The translations under genes were made by a program, and so were the position numbers. A stretch of DNA of 41,606 bases from Pseudomonas sp. PB120 (lineage in GTDB: Bacteria; Pseudomonadota; Gammaproteobacteria; Pseudomonadales; Pseudomonadaceae), in contig NZ_RWIN01000112.1 in NCBI RefSeq assembly GCF_009761815.1, positions 1 through 41,606 of the forward strand, in the 5' to 3' direction. Positions 24,587-33,346 of the stretch are shown piece after piece (position 1 is the first letter of the stretch; each line of letters opens with the position of its first letter). Below the pieces are notes generated by a model. The model did not search any database. It saw nothing but the letters and a program-made list of their open reading frames with translations, and was not told the origin of the DNA.

Positions 24587-25336
24587 ATGACCGATGCCAT
24601 CCAGATTGAACGCGAACGCGGCCTGCTGACTATGCGGGTGAATCGCCCCGAGAAGAAAAACGCCCTGACCCGCGCCATGTACAGCCACCTGGCCGAAGCA
24701 TTGCAGCAGGCCGACATCGATCCCGAAATCATTGCGGTGCTGATCACCGGTTCCAGCGAGTGCTTCACCGCCGGCAACGACATCGCCGACTTCCTTCAGC
24801 AGCCACCGAGCAACCTCGATAGCCCGGTGTTCCGTTTCATGCTCAACCTGCTCGAATGCCGCAAACCGGTGATCGCCGCCGTGGCCGGTGCAGCGGTCGG
24901 GATCGGCACGACGCTGTTGCTGCATTGCGATCTGGTGTACGTCAGCCGGGATGCGCGGTTGCGCATGCCCTTCGTCAATCTCGGGTTGTGCCCGGAATTC
25001 GGGTCCAGCCTGATCCTGCCGAATCTGCTCGGGCACGCCAAAGCGGCTGAGCTGTTGTTGCTCGGGGAAGGTTTCAGTGGTGAACAGGCCGCCGCATGGG
25101 GCATTGCCACCGAAGCGCTCGGCAGCGGCGAAGCGGCGTTGGCCAAGGCGCGGGAGATGGCGTTGCGGTTTGAGTCGTTGCCACCGGAAGCGGTGCGCAT
25201 CAGCAAGCAACTCATGAAAGGCCCTGGCCGGGAACAACTGCGCAAGGTCATCGAAGAAGAGGGCGCATTGTTCACCCAGCGGTTGCGTTCGCCGGAAGCG
25301 ATTGCGGCGTTGTCGGGGTTTATCAACCGGCATTGA
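24587..25336 (+). CDS. Enoyl-CoA hydratase/isomerase family protein
   Basis: A 249-residue crotonase-fold protein. The oxyanion-hole regions are present: TAGNDIADF (about 62-70) and GAAVGIGTTLLLHCDLVY (about 101-118). NLGLCPEFGSSL near 135 has the Glu position used by many hydratases and isomerases. The C-terminal helical part is typical of the family. Likely acts on acyl-CoA esters; exact substrate is unknown. It lies 132 bases after the reductase, past a REP, and converges on pyruvate kinase. Confidence 0.9.
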   Translation: MTDAIQIERERGLLTMRVNRPEKKNALTRAMYSHLAEALQQADIDPEIIAVLITGSSECFTAGNDIADFLQQPPSNLDSPVFRFMLNLLECRKPVIAAVAGAAVGIGTTLLLHCDLVYVSRDARLRMPFVNLGLCPEFGSSLILPNLLGHAKAAELLLLGEGFSGEQAAAWGIATEALGSGEAALAKAREMALRFESLPPEAVRISKQLMKGPGREQLRKVIEEEGALFTQRLRSPEAIAALSGFINRH

Positions 25337-25356
25337 CTCAATGTTGTCCGGGATGA

Positions 25357-25439
25357 CGCCATCGCGAGCAGGCTCGCTCCCACTGGGGATTGGTGAACCC
25401 TGGAGATCCAATGTGGGAGCGAGCCTGCTCGCGATGGCG
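25357..25439. repeat. REP inverted pair, subfamily C, with 26-bp perfect arms
   Basis: Bases 25357-25382 and 25414-25439 are exact reverse complements (CGCCATCGCGAGCAGGCTCG at the left end). The spacer includes CTGGAGATCCAATG, also present in both copies of the tandem element at 11559-11746. It lies between the convergent enoyl-CoA hydratase and pyruvate kinase genes. Confidence 0.9.
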
Positions 25440-25475
25440 GCGGACCAGACAACTCATCTCCAGGATCAGAAACGA

Positions 25476-25507
25476 AAAAGCCCCGCCATTCACATGGCGG
25501 GGCTTTT
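25476..25507 (-). terminator. Rho-independent terminator of pyruvate kinase (bidirectional)
   Basis: GCCCCGCCAT pairs with ATGGCGGGGC around TCAC, with A and T runs on both sides, so termination is possible in either direction. It sits 18 bases after the pyruvate kinase stop codon. Confidence 0.92.
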
Positions 25508-25524
25508 GTCTTTCAGCCGATCAC

Positions 25525-26976
25525 TCAGACCATCGGATCGCCAACGTGCAGGATCTTCATCCCGTTGGTGCCGCCGGTGGTGTGGTAACTGTCGCCTTTG
25601 GTCAGGATGACCCAGTCGCCTTTTTCCACTACGCCACGCTTGACCAGTTCATCGATTGCCGCCTGGCTGACTTCGTTTGGCGCCAGAGAAGCCGGGTCGA
25701 ATGGAATGGTGTACACACCACGGAACATCGCCGCGCGAGCCTGAGCTTCACGGTGCGGAGTGAACGCGTAGATGGGCACCGAGGAGCGAATGCGCGACAT
25801 GATCAGCGGGGTATAGCCGCTTTCGGTCAACGCAATGATGGCCTTCACGCCCGGGAAGTGGTTGGCGGTGTACATGGTCGCCAGCGCAATGCTCTCGTCA
25901 CAGCGCTGGAATTCCTTGCCGATACGGTGGCTGGAGGTCTTGCTGGTCGGATGCTTTTCAGCGCCGACACAGATGCGAGCCATGGCTTGCACCGCTTCGA
26001 GCGGGTACAGGCCGGCAGCACTTTCTGCCGACAGCATCACGGCGTCGGTGTAGTCGAGCACGGCGTTGGCCACGTCGGACACTTCGGCGCGGGTCGGCAT
26101 CGGGTTCTGGATCATCGACTCCATCATCTGGGTCGCGACGATCACGGCCTTGTTGTGGCGGCGTGCGTGCAGAATGATTTTCTTCTGAATGCCCACCAGC
26201 TCGGCGTCGCCGATTTCCACGCCCAGGTCACCACGGGCCACCATGACGGCGTCGGAAGCATTGATCAGCGCGTCGAGGGTGTCGTCGTCAGCCACGGCTT
26301 CGGCGCGTTCGATCTTCGCCACCAGCCAGGCAGTACCGCCGGCTTCGTCGCGCAGTTGACGGGCATATTCCATGTCGGCGGCGTCACGCGGGAAGGACAC
26401 CGCGAGGTAATCGACTTCCATCTCGGCAGCGAGCTTGATGTCGGCCTTGTCTTTTTCAGTCAGGGCCGGCGCCGTCAGGCCACCGCCGCGACGGTTGATG
26501 CCTTTATGGTCGGACAGCGGACCGCCGATCAGCACGGTGCAATTCAGTTCGGTGGCGGTCGCGGTGTCGACGCGCATCACCACGCGGCCGTCGTCGAGCA
26601 GCAGCTCGTCGCCCACGCCGCAGTCCTTGACCAGGTCCGGGTAGTCGATGCCGACCACTTGCTGGTTGCCTTCGGTCAACGGATGGCTGGTGGAGAAGGT
26701 GAATTGATCACCGATCTTCAGCTCGATCTTCTTGTTGGCGAATTTGGCGATACGAATTTTCGGGCCTTGCAGGTCACCCAGCAGGGCGACGAAGCGGCCG
26801 TGCTTGGCAGCGAGGTCACGCACCAGCTTCGCGCGAGCCTTGTGCTCGTCGGGGGTGCCGTGGGAAAAGTTCAGGCGGGCGACGTCCAGGCCAGCCAGAA
26901 TCAACTGTTCGAGAACTTCCGGCGAGTTACTGGCCGGGCCAAGGGTAGCGACGATTTTGGTACGACGGACGGACAT
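25525..26976 (-). CDS. pykA: Pyruvate kinase
   Basis: A 483-residue enzyme that converts phosphoenolpyruvate and ADP to pyruvate and ATP. Seen: N-terminal RRTKIVATLGPAS; GLDVARLNFSHG; the substrate-site region LGDLQGPKIRIAKF; MVARGDLGVEIG (metal/PEP-binding region); and the C-terminal allosteric domain ending ILHVGDPMV. AGGAG precedes the ATG at a good distance. Length and neighbours (enoyl-CoA hydratase, reductase, diguanylate cyclase, fumarase) fit pykA of Pseudomonas. It is divergent from a small lipoprotein gene. Confidence 0.96.
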   Translation of the reverse strand: MSVRRTKIVATLGPASNSPEVLEQLILAGLDVARLNFSHGTPDEHKARAKLVRDLAAKHGRFVALLGDLQGPKIRIAKFANKKIELKIGDQFTFSTSHPLTEGNQQVVGIDYPDLVKDCGVGDELLLDDGRVVMRVDTATATELNCTVLIGGPLSDHKGINRRGGGLTAPALTEKDKADIKLAAEMEVDYLAVSFPRDAADMEYARQLRDEAGGTAWLVAKIERAEAVADDDTLDALINASDAVMVARGDLGVEIGDAELVGIQKKIILHARRHNKAVIVATQMMESMIQNPMPTRAEVSDVANAVLDYTDAVMLSAESAAGLYPLEAVQAMARICVGAEKHPTSKTSSHRIGKEFQRCDESIALATMYTANHFPGVKAIIALTESGYTPLIMSRIRSSVPIYAFTPHREAQARAAMFRGVYTIPFDPASLAPNEVSQAAIDELVKRGVVEKGDWVILTKGDSYHTTGGTNGMKILHVGDPMV

Positions 26977-27149
26977 GCAAAGACTCCTGAGTTCAAGCGC
27001 TGAGTGAGGCTACTATGCTCTCTGGTTGTAGTCATTGTTCGGATGCACTACTTATTTGTTTGTTTCTTGAATCGAATACTTTCGCTTGCCGGCAGCCTGA
27101 AGATTTCCGCCAACGGGTCGATAAAGAGCTCAAGACAGGAGAACCCCCC

Positions 27150-27524
27150 ATGCGATTCGCGCTCATTGCCGTCCTTGCCCTCAGTGTTGTGGGCTGCACC
27201 CGTTGGTCGATGAACCATCATTTGAATAACGCCTACAGCGCCTATGATCGCGGCAATTGCGAGCAAGTGATGCTCGAACTGTCCAAGGTCGACCGCGCCA
27301 GCCGCGAGCGGCGCTACGTTCAGCCGGAAGTGTCGATGATGCGCGGCCAGTGCCTGGAACGTCAGAAAATGTTTATCGATGCAGCCCAGACTTATCAGTA
27401 CATCATCGCCTCGTACCCGCAAAGCGAGTACGCCTATCGCGCCCGCGCGCGACTGGAAACCTTGCAGAGCCTGGGCCACTACCCGACCCGCTCCGCGGCA
27501 GTGGTACGCCCGACGCAGTTCTGA
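27150..27524 (+). CDS. Small TPR-like lipoprotein
   Basis: A 124-residue protein. The start at 27150 is chosen because AGGAG precedes it and it opens a lipoprotein signal: MRFALIAVLALSVVGC, with the lipobox LSVVGC and acceptor Cys16. The mature part has the tetratricopeptide-like periodicity AYSAYDRGNCEQVMLELSKV and DAAQTYQYIIASYPQSEYAYRARARLETL, i.e. one and a half to two TPR repeats. The residue after Cys is Thr, so outer-membrane sorting is expected. Partners are unknown; such proteins often act in envelope assembly. Confidence 0.85.
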   Translation: MRFALIAVLALSVVGCTRWSMNHHLNNAYSAYDRGNCEQVMLELSKVDRASRERRYVQPEVSMMRGQCLERQKMFIDAAQTYQYIIASYPQSEYAYRARARLETLQSLGHYPTRSAAVVRPTQF

Positions 27525-27753
27525 TTGCACGTATCATTTAAAGGCTGGCCGACCGGCGGCGGTGAGCTATAGTCGAATAAACCGGTGTCAGCGCCTTGTC
27601 TCTGACCTGAGGTAACACCTGTGATCGGCAGAGGTAGGCGGCAGCGGCTCCATGGACTGTCGCACCGGGATCGGGGAGAGCACGTCTGCCACGCAGGCTT
27701 GTTCCGAAGCATTAGTGCGGCCCTGCTTAAGGGCCTGGCATAGCGAATTCAGC

Positions 27754-28113
27754 ATGTTCACCGACCGCCGGATCGAGCGGCATCAACTGCCGTATTTTCT
27801 GAAAGTGTTCAACAGCATCACCGACAAACCCATCGGCTTTTTGGGCAACGTCTCCGAAGACGGGCTGATGTTGATCAGCCAATTGCCCATGATGATCGGC
27901 GCAGATTTTGATTTGCGCCTGAAAATCCCGGGCGTCGATGGCGTCCTGCACATCATTGATCTGCGGGCGTGTTGTTTGTGGTGCCATGAAGACGCGACCC
28001 CACACCACTATGACGCCGGGTTCAGCCTGCAACGAGCGCCGCCGGAATACGGGCATCTGGTCAGTGCGTTAAGGACGTATTTCAGTTTTCAGCCGTTGCC
28101 TGCGTCTGCATGA
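27754..28113 (+). CDS. PilZ-domain c-di-GMP-binding protein
   Basis: A 119-residue single-domain protein. The c-di-GMP contacts are seen: an RxxxR-type motif at the start (DRRIERHQ) and NVSEDGLML as the D/NxSxxG motif. The rest is the six-stranded barrel. The ATG at 27754 keeps the R-motif near residue 5, as usual; its ribosome site is weak. It lies 229 bases after the lipoprotein gene with no obvious promoter between, apart from a short GGCCC/GGGCC hairpin near 27720. It may be an effector for c-di-GMP made by cyclases such as the one at 22408. Confidence 0.85.
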   Translation: MFTDRRIERHQLPYFLKVFNSITDKPIGFLGNVSEDGLMLISQLPMMIGADFDLRLKIPGVDGVLHIIDLRACCLWCHEDATPHHYDAGFSLQRAPPEYGHLVSALRTYFSFQPLPASA

Positions 28114-28142
28114 TTCGGTTGATACAAAGCTAATGGGCGAGA

Positions 28143-29474
28143 TCAAGCACTGCCGCTGCGCTTCCAGCTGAAGTAGTGCGTCACCAGTGCCGTCCCCAAT
28201 TCGCTCGGACGCGCATCCATGACAGGAACACCGTGGGCGCTCAACCGTTCATGCAGTTCTGCACGTGAATTCAAGTACTCGACCGTCCCGCAATAATTCA
28301 GCGCCTCCTCCAGGGTTTGCACTGGCAACTGTCGGGTAGCGTCGAGCGTTTCCTCGCGCAGGCTCGCCACCAGCACGCGATGCTGTTTGCTTAACCGTTG
28401 AACAGCTCTCAATAGTTCCTCATCGTCTTCGTCCCTCAAGTTTGTGACCAGCACTACCAGCGCTCGACGTTTCTGGCGCGCCAGGAGCTGGCTGACTGCC
28501 GCCTGATAATCGGCAGGTCGCTGGGTGGTGTGCAGATCGTAAACAGTGTTGAGCAGCACATTGAGCTGGCCGCTGCCCTTGACCGGGGCCAGGTAGCGGG
28601 ACGAGTCGCTGGCAAACGTGCTCAACCCCACCGCATCACCCTGGCGCAACGCGACGTAACTCAGCAGCAGGCAGGCATCGAGCGCTTGATCGAAATGCGA
28701 AAGCTCACTGTCCTGACTGCGCATGCGCCGACCGCAGTCGAGCATGAAAATGATCTGTTGGTCGCGTTCGTCCTGATATTCCCGGGCAATCGGCGTGCGC
28801 TGGCGGGCAGTCGCTTTCCAGTCGATCTGGCGCAGGCTGTCGCCTTCACGGAATTCACGAAGTTGATGAAACTCCAGGCCGAGGCCGCGCCTTGGGTGTT
28901 GGCGCACGCCGAGTTGGCTCAGCCAGTGGTCCACTGCCAACAACTGTCCGCCGTAAAGTCGGGCGAAGTCGGGGTAGACGCGGGTGGTGTCGGTCACGTT
29001 CAGAAGACGTTTGCCGGACCACAGGCCCATCGGGCTCGGCCGGCTGATTTCGCAATGTTCGAAATTGAAGTGCCCGCGTTTGAGCGGGCGCAGGCGGTAG
29101 CCGATCTCGCTGCGCTGGCCGGGCTGCAACTCGACCGACAGCGGCAGGTTTTCGAAGCTCAGGCCTGTGGGTACATGGTCGAAGAGCTCGATGTTCAGTG
29201 GTTGGGCAAAATCATGCTCGACCACTAGTCGCACCTCACCCCAACGACCTAGCGATAGGCTGCCCGGCATTTGCCGCCGCACACGTGGCGAGGGCAGGCG
29301 GTTGAGACGAATGGCGTCGAGTATCGCCAGGGCCAGCACTGCCAACAGCAAACCCCAGTTGATCCGCAACAGGCTCTCGGGGATGGCAAACTCCAACGCC
29401 CGCAATGCGCCCAGCACAATGCCGATGAACAGCAGCACCGCAAGCCAGATCAATAGCAGGCGCGAGGGTTTCAT
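28143..29474 (-). CDS. DUF58 domain protein (MoxR-associated)
   Basis: A 443-residue protein, last gene of the moxR operon. Two transmembrane helices at about residues 5-27 and 36-55 anchor it; the rest is probably cytoplasmic. The DUF58 signature is clear: RIDWKATARQRTPIAREYQDERDQQIIFMLDCGRRM, which leads into a von Willebrand-A-like domain with a degenerate metal site (DCGRR rather than DxSxS). Family members are thought to be partners or substrates of MoxR ATPases. Start at 29474 follows AAGGTG. A REP separates it from moxR. What it binds is unknown. Confidence 0.88.
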   Translation of the reverse strand: MKPSRLLLIWLAVLLFIGIVLGALRALEFAIPESLLRINWGLLLAVLALAILDAIRLNRLPSPRVRRQMPGSLSLGRWGEVRLVVEHDFAQPLNIELFDHVPTGLSFENLPLSVELQPGQRSEIGYRLRPLKRGHFNFEHCEISRPSPMGLWSGKRLLNVTDTTRVYPDFARLYGGQLLAVDHWLSQLGVRQHPRRGLGLEFHQLREFREGDSLRQIDWKATARQRTPIAREYQDERDQQIIFMLDCGRRMRSQDSELSHFDQALDACLLLSYVALRQGDAVGLSTFASDSSRYLAPVKGSGQLNVLLNTVYDLHTTQRPADYQAAVSQLLARQKRRALVVLVTNLRDEDDEELLRAVQRLSKQHRVLVASLREETLDATRQLPVQTLEEALNYCGTVEYLNSRAELHERLSAHGVPVMDARPSELGTALVTHYFSWKRSGSA

Positions 29475-29488
29475 CGGCGCACACCTTT

Positions 29489-29621
29489 TGTGGCGAGGGA
29501 GCTTGCTCCCGCTCGGTTGCGTAGCAGCCGTAAACCAATCTGATGCGGTATACCTGAAAGAACGCATCGGTTGGTTTTGGGGCTGCTGCGCAACCCAGCG
29601 GGAGCAAGCTCCCTCGCCACA
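29489..29621. repeat. REP inverted pair, subfamily B, inside the moxR operon
   Basis: TGTGGCGAGGGAGCTTGCTC at the left, inverted at the right (GAGCAAGCTCCCTCGCCACA), with GCTCGGTTGCGTAGCAGCC inside. It fills the 172-base gap between moxR and the DUF58 gene. Confidence 0.9.
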
Positions 29622-29646
29622 GGGTTTGTGTTCGACATGGCGGGTT

Positions 29647-30648
29647 TCACAGCCGTGGCGCCGGTACTTGGTCGAGCAGCTGCTGGAGTACCTGATCCAC
29701 TTCCAGTCCTTCGATGTCCAGCTCCGGCGCAATCCGCACGCGATGGCGCAGTACCGCCAGCGCGCAGCCCTTGATGTCATCGGGAATCACGAATTCGCCG
29801 CCACGCAGCAGGGCGCGCGCCCGGGCGCAACGGACCAGGGCAATGGAGGCCCGAGGTCCGGCACCGAGGGTCAACCCCGGCCAGGTACGGGTGGTGCGTG
29901 CCAGGCGCACGGCGTAGTCGAGCACCTGATCATCCAGCGGCAAGTCGCTGGCGATACGTTGCAACACCAGCACGTCCTTGGCCTGCAACACGGTGCGCAA
30001 GGGTTGCACATCGAGCATGTCGGCCCGGGTCGAGCGACTCACCTGGCGGACCATGTTCAGCTCTTGTTCGGCGTCCGGGTAATCCATGCGCACCTTGAGC
30101 ATGAAGCGATCCAGTTCGGCTTCCGGCAGCGGGTAAGTGCCTTCCTGTTCGATGGGGTTTTGTGTGGCGAGCACCATGAACGGTTGCGCGATGGGAAGGG
30201 CGCGGCCTTCGAGGGTGACCTGCCGTTCCTGCATGGCTTCGAGCAGCGCTGCCTGGGTCTTCGCCGGGGCGCGGTTGATTTCGTCGGCCAGCAGCAGGTT
30301 GGTGAAGAGCGGACCTTTGCGCAATTTGAATTGTTCGGTCTGCAAGTCGTACACCGCGTGCCCGGTAACGTCGCTGGGCATCAGGTCCGGGGTGAACTGG
30401 ATACGCGCGAACTCGCCGCCGAAACAGCGCGCCAGTGCCCGCACCAACAACGTCTTGCCCAGCCCCGGCACGCCTTCGAGCAGCACGTGGCCACCGGCGA
30501 TGAGGGCCGTGAGCACGTCGTCGATCACCGTATTCTGGCCAATCAGCGCTTTTTGCAGTTCAAGGCGCACGGCTTGGGCCAACTGGCTGGCGCGTTGGCG
30601 TTGCTGAACGGCGTGGCTCGGTGCTTCAGGCTCGATCTGGTCGGTCAT
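29647..30648 (-). CDS. MoxR-family AAA+ ATPase
   Basis: A 333-residue AAA+ ATPase. Walker A GVPGLGKT (about residue 60), Walker B LLLADEINRAPAK, sensor 1 in ATQNPIEQEGTYPLPEAELDRF, and a C-terminal lid domain. It starts in an ATGA overlap with the DUF4350 gene. MoxR proteins act as chaperone-like ATPases that activate or assemble complexes, commonly with DUF58/VWA proteins from the same operon. The partners here are likely the five membrane proteins of the operon. Confidence 0.95.
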   Translation of the reverse strand: MTDQIEPEAPSHAVQQRQRASQLAQAVRLELQKALIGQNTVIDDVLTALIAGGHVLLEGVPGLGKTLLVRALARCFGGEFARIQFTPDLMPSDVTGHAVYDLQTEQFKLRKGPLFTNLLLADEINRAPAKTQAALLEAMQERQVTLEGRALPIAQPFMVLATQNPIEQEGTYPLPEAELDRFMLKVRMDYPDAEQELNMVRQVSRSTRADMLDVQPLRTVLQAKDVLVLQRIASDLPLDDQVLDYAVRLARTTRTWPGLTLGAGPRASIALVRCARARALLRGGEFVIPDDIKGCALAVLRHRVRIAPELDIEGLEVDQVLQQLLDQVPAPRL

Positions 30649-31850
30649 AAGGCATTCCTCAAGGTTTGCAGGTGGGCCACCTGACGGCTGAACTCAACGC
30701 TTGAAAGCCGCTGCTTCGGTCGCGGGCTCATGGCCTGGCTGATAGCGCGTGTGGGCTGGCCGCTCAGGCGTGCGAGCACCAGCCATTGTTCGGCCACGCC
30801 GAGTTGTTCAAACCCCGGGTGTCGGTGGCGTATGCGCCGCAGGATGTCCTGCTGCAAGGCGTGCAGCAGGCGCTGCTGGCCGTGATGGCGCAAGATGAAA
30901 TCGGCGCTGGCGCGCAGGTGTTCCTGGAGTTGTCGGCGGCCCTTCGAAGCGGGCTCCAGCAACGGGCCATGGCGCATCCCGACCTGCCAGAAGCCGAGCC
31001 CGATCAAGCCGATCAATGCCACCAATGCCTGCGGGAAGTAACGCAACAGCAACGTCAGCAGACTGTCGTGAACGGTGTTGAACAGCAACGTCACGCTCGT
31101 GTCCGCGTTCAGGTACCAGAGCAGCCAGGCATTGTCGTATTGGTCGATGGCCGGGGTTTTCCACAGGTCGGCATCGGTCACCACGGTGATCGAGCCGAGC
31201 CCATGTTTCAGCTGCATCATGTGCGTGGCCTTGGCGCTGTTGGCCCAGGCCTGGGCCAGGTTTTTCGGGTCTTCAAGATGGAATGCCGTGTCGAAGGTGG
31301 CGTAGGCCGGTGCGTCTTCGTCTTCCAGGTAGAGCTTGGTCAGGTGGGGATAGGGATCGCTGACAGTGTCGGGCGGCGGGTCCTTGAGATCTTTGCTCAA
31401 GGACTGGTGCAGTTGCACCCGGTCCAGGAGCCGGTCATTGCTTTGTCCGGTCTTGTCATCCCACAGCGATTGGGCGACGAATAACAGACGCCCGCCGGCG
31501 CGGGTCCAGTTCATCACTTGATCGATCTGGCGCGGGGTCATGTTGTACCGGTCGCCGAGCAACAACAGGCTGTGCTGGCGCGGGTCCAGCGTGGGCAGGA
31601 TGTCTAGGCTGTTGGCATGGCTGACGGTCAGGCCCTGTCTGCGCAGGAAATGCTCGGCCGCGAGATACGGGTTGGCCTGGGCTTCAGGCGAAGGGCCGTG
31701 ATCGATGTCCGTCTGATAGGGCGTAGCCTTCCAATACAGGTACGCACTCAGCGTGCCCAGCAGCAAGGCGATGAGCACACCTGCCGTCATCCACAATCGC
31801 CGGCTCAACGGCTTGCCCCAGGGCTGAACAAGGCACGCCAGCCATCGCAC
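30645..31850 (-). CDS. DUF4350-like membrane protein of the moxR operon
   Basis: A 401-residue protein with one N-terminal transmembrane helix (WMTAGVLIALLLGTLSAYLYW, about residues 20-40), then a Rossmann/GATase-like periplasmic domain with HSLLLLGDRYNMTPRQIDQVMNW, and a second helix near 275-295 (YFPQALVALIGLIGLGFW) followed by a cytoplasmic helical tail. The start is uncertain: GTG at 31850 has GGGAA upstream, and a TTG at 31808 overlaps the stop of the preceding gene. The GTG reading gives a 46-base overlap. Function unknown. Confidence 0.82.
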   Translation of the reverse strand: MRWLACLVQPWGKPLSRRLWMTAGVLIALLLGTLSAYLYWKATPYQTDIDHGPSPEAQANPYLAAEHFLRRQGLTVSHANSLDILPTLDPRQHSLLLLGDRYNMTPRQIDQVMNWTRAGGRLLFVAQSLWDDKTGQSNDRLLDRVQLHQSLSKDLKDPPPDTVSDPYPHLTKLYLEDEDAPAYATFDTAFHLEDPKNLAQAWANSAKATHMMQLKHGLGSITVVTDADLWKTPAIDQYDNAWLLWYLNADTSVTLLFNTVHDSLLTLLLRYFPQALVALIGLIGLGFWQVGMRHGPLLEPASKGRRQLQEHLRASADFILRHHGQQRLLHALQQDILRRIRHRHPGFEQLGVAEQWLVLARLSGQPTRAISQAMSPRPKQRLSSVEFSRQVAHLQTLRNAL

Positions 31851-33346
31851 AGTTCCCGTTGTGACTGCGCGGGAGGCAGGCGATGCCCATAGGCCATGTT
31901 CTGCCAGTGCCCGGTGAGGTTTTTGCTGAAGGCCAGCAAGGCCGGTTGTTGCAATTGTTCGATGCGCCCCAGCACCTGGCCTTCGGTGTCGGCGGGCTTC
32001 AACGCCAAGTCGTAGTCATGCAACAAGTGACTGAGCAGGGCGCGGTAGAGCAACCCGAGTGCTTCGCGAGGGTTGGAATGCCAGAGACTTTCGGCTGTAC
32101 CAGCGATGTCCGTGGGCAGGGATTCGCGGTCGAGGTCCAGACCGAACGCCTGCTGCGGTAAAGGCCGTGCGATTTTATCCTTGAGGGACGGTCTTCGACT
32201 GACGAAGGCCCGCAGCCAGTCACGGTAATGCCAGATCAACAAACCCAGAGCACCCACTACCGTTGCCCACAGCAACACTTCAATCAGGTTCGCCAATGCA
32301 CCGAAGTGCTGATTGTCCAGCAGCCTGAGCAGCGCCTTCAGCCATTCGGGTGTCTGATCATCGTTGGTGTTTTCGGCGGTGGGCTTGTCCTCGCCAAAGC
32401 GATAACGGGTGACGGTTTCCTTGTTCTTGAAGGGCGGCTGATCAAGGATGGCCTTGATGCTGTCTCGGGACGCCTGACTGGTCAGGGGTTGGTCCAGCAG
32501 GCGTGGGCTGTCCGGTGAAATGGCGGAGTCGGCGGCCCAGACGGTTTGTGTCGCGGGCATCAGCACCAAAGCCAGCAACAGGGGCACGGCAATGCTGCTC
32601 AAGCGCTGACGCAGGCGGCGGAACACCAGTTCGATGTCCCAGGCCTCCAGCACCGTGCGCCGGTTCAGATAAAGGCTGAAACCGCAGGCGACATAGATGG
32701 GCTCCCAAATGATCAAGACCAACACGTAAAACAGGTTGGTCAGGTGCTCCAGCCAGCGCCAGTCCTGCGTGGCGGCGGACAGCAACGCCTGCCAGCTCCA
32801 ATCGATTTCGACCTGCTGCGGCAAGAGCATGTAGAACAGCACCATCAAGCCGACCCACAACGCACTTTCCAGGTGCACGCCAATGATCGTCAGCCACCGC
32901 GCTGCGCCGCCGTCGCGCTGTAACAGCACCTGCAAGCGATGTTGTCGTGCCTGGCCACCCAAGCCTTCGAGTTGCACCACCGGCATCAGGAAGCTGCGAG
33001 CCAGGCTGAAGCGTCGCCAGGTCAGGCTGGCCAGCAGTTGCGGTTTGAGCAATCGCGGCCATTGGCGCAGCGCCTGTTTCAGCGTGGGCGTTTCGCCGAA
33101 CAGGGCTTTGGACAGGATGTACAGCGGCAGGCGTTCGAACGCGGGTTTCAACCACCAGAAAATGAACACGGCCAAGGAGGGGGAATTCCACAGCAGCCAT
33201 GTGAGCAATGCGAAAACCGGCAAGGTGACGATGGCCCAACTGGTCATCAGCAGGCGCCGGTGACGCTGGTTCAGCAGAACGCCCAGGTCCATGGCTTCCC
33301 AGGTCGAACGAGGACGGATCACCACCGTGGCGTCACTCAGGCGCAT
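31805..33346 (-). CDS. DUF4129-like multi-helix membrane protein of the moxR operon
   Basis: A 513-residue protein. Several transmembrane helices lie in the N-terminal half (for example at about 36-60, 140-165, 195-220 and 250-275) and one near residue 380 (VLLWATVVGALGLLIWHY). The C-terminal domain (about 430-510) has SLWHSNPREALGLLYRALLSHLLHDYDLALKPADT, the helical pattern of DUF4129. The start at 33346 overlaps the SpoIIM-like gene by 14 bases. It may be the scaffold of the complex; no catalytic motif is visible. Confidence 0.82.
   Translation of the reverse strand: MRLSDATVVIRPRSTWEAMDLGVLLNQRHRRLLMTSWAIVTLPVFALLTWLLWNSPSLAVFIFWWLKPAFERLPLYILSKALFGETPTLKQALRQWPRLLKPQLLASLTWRRFSLARSFLMPVVQLEGLGGQARQHRLQVLLQRDGGAARWLTIIGVHLESALWVGLMVLFYMLLPQQVEIDWSWQALLSAATQDWRWLEHLTNLFYVLVLIIWEPIYVACGFSLYLNRRTVLEAWDIELVFRRLRQRLSSIAVPLLLALVLMPATQTVWAADSAISPDSPRLLDQPLTSQASRDSIKAILDQPPFKNKETVTRYRFGEDKPTAENTNDDQTPEWLKALLRLLDNQHFGALANLIEVLLWATVVGALGLLIWHYRDWLRAFVSRRPSLKDKIARPLPQQAFGLDLDRESLPTDIAGTAESLWHSNPREALGLLYRALLSHLLHDYDLALKPADTEGQVLGRIEQLQQPALLAFSKNLTGHWQNMAYGHRLPPAQSQRELCDGWRALFSPGASR

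Noticed and set aside
25390..27003. 537-codon plus-strand frame
   Set aside because: Antisense of pyruvate kinase; starts inside a REP and runs through the pykA terminator.
26977..27149. HexR-like operator upstream of pykA
   Set aside because: TTGTAGT and ACTACTT occur near 27025-27052, but spacing and sequence do not fit the HexR palindrome I know.
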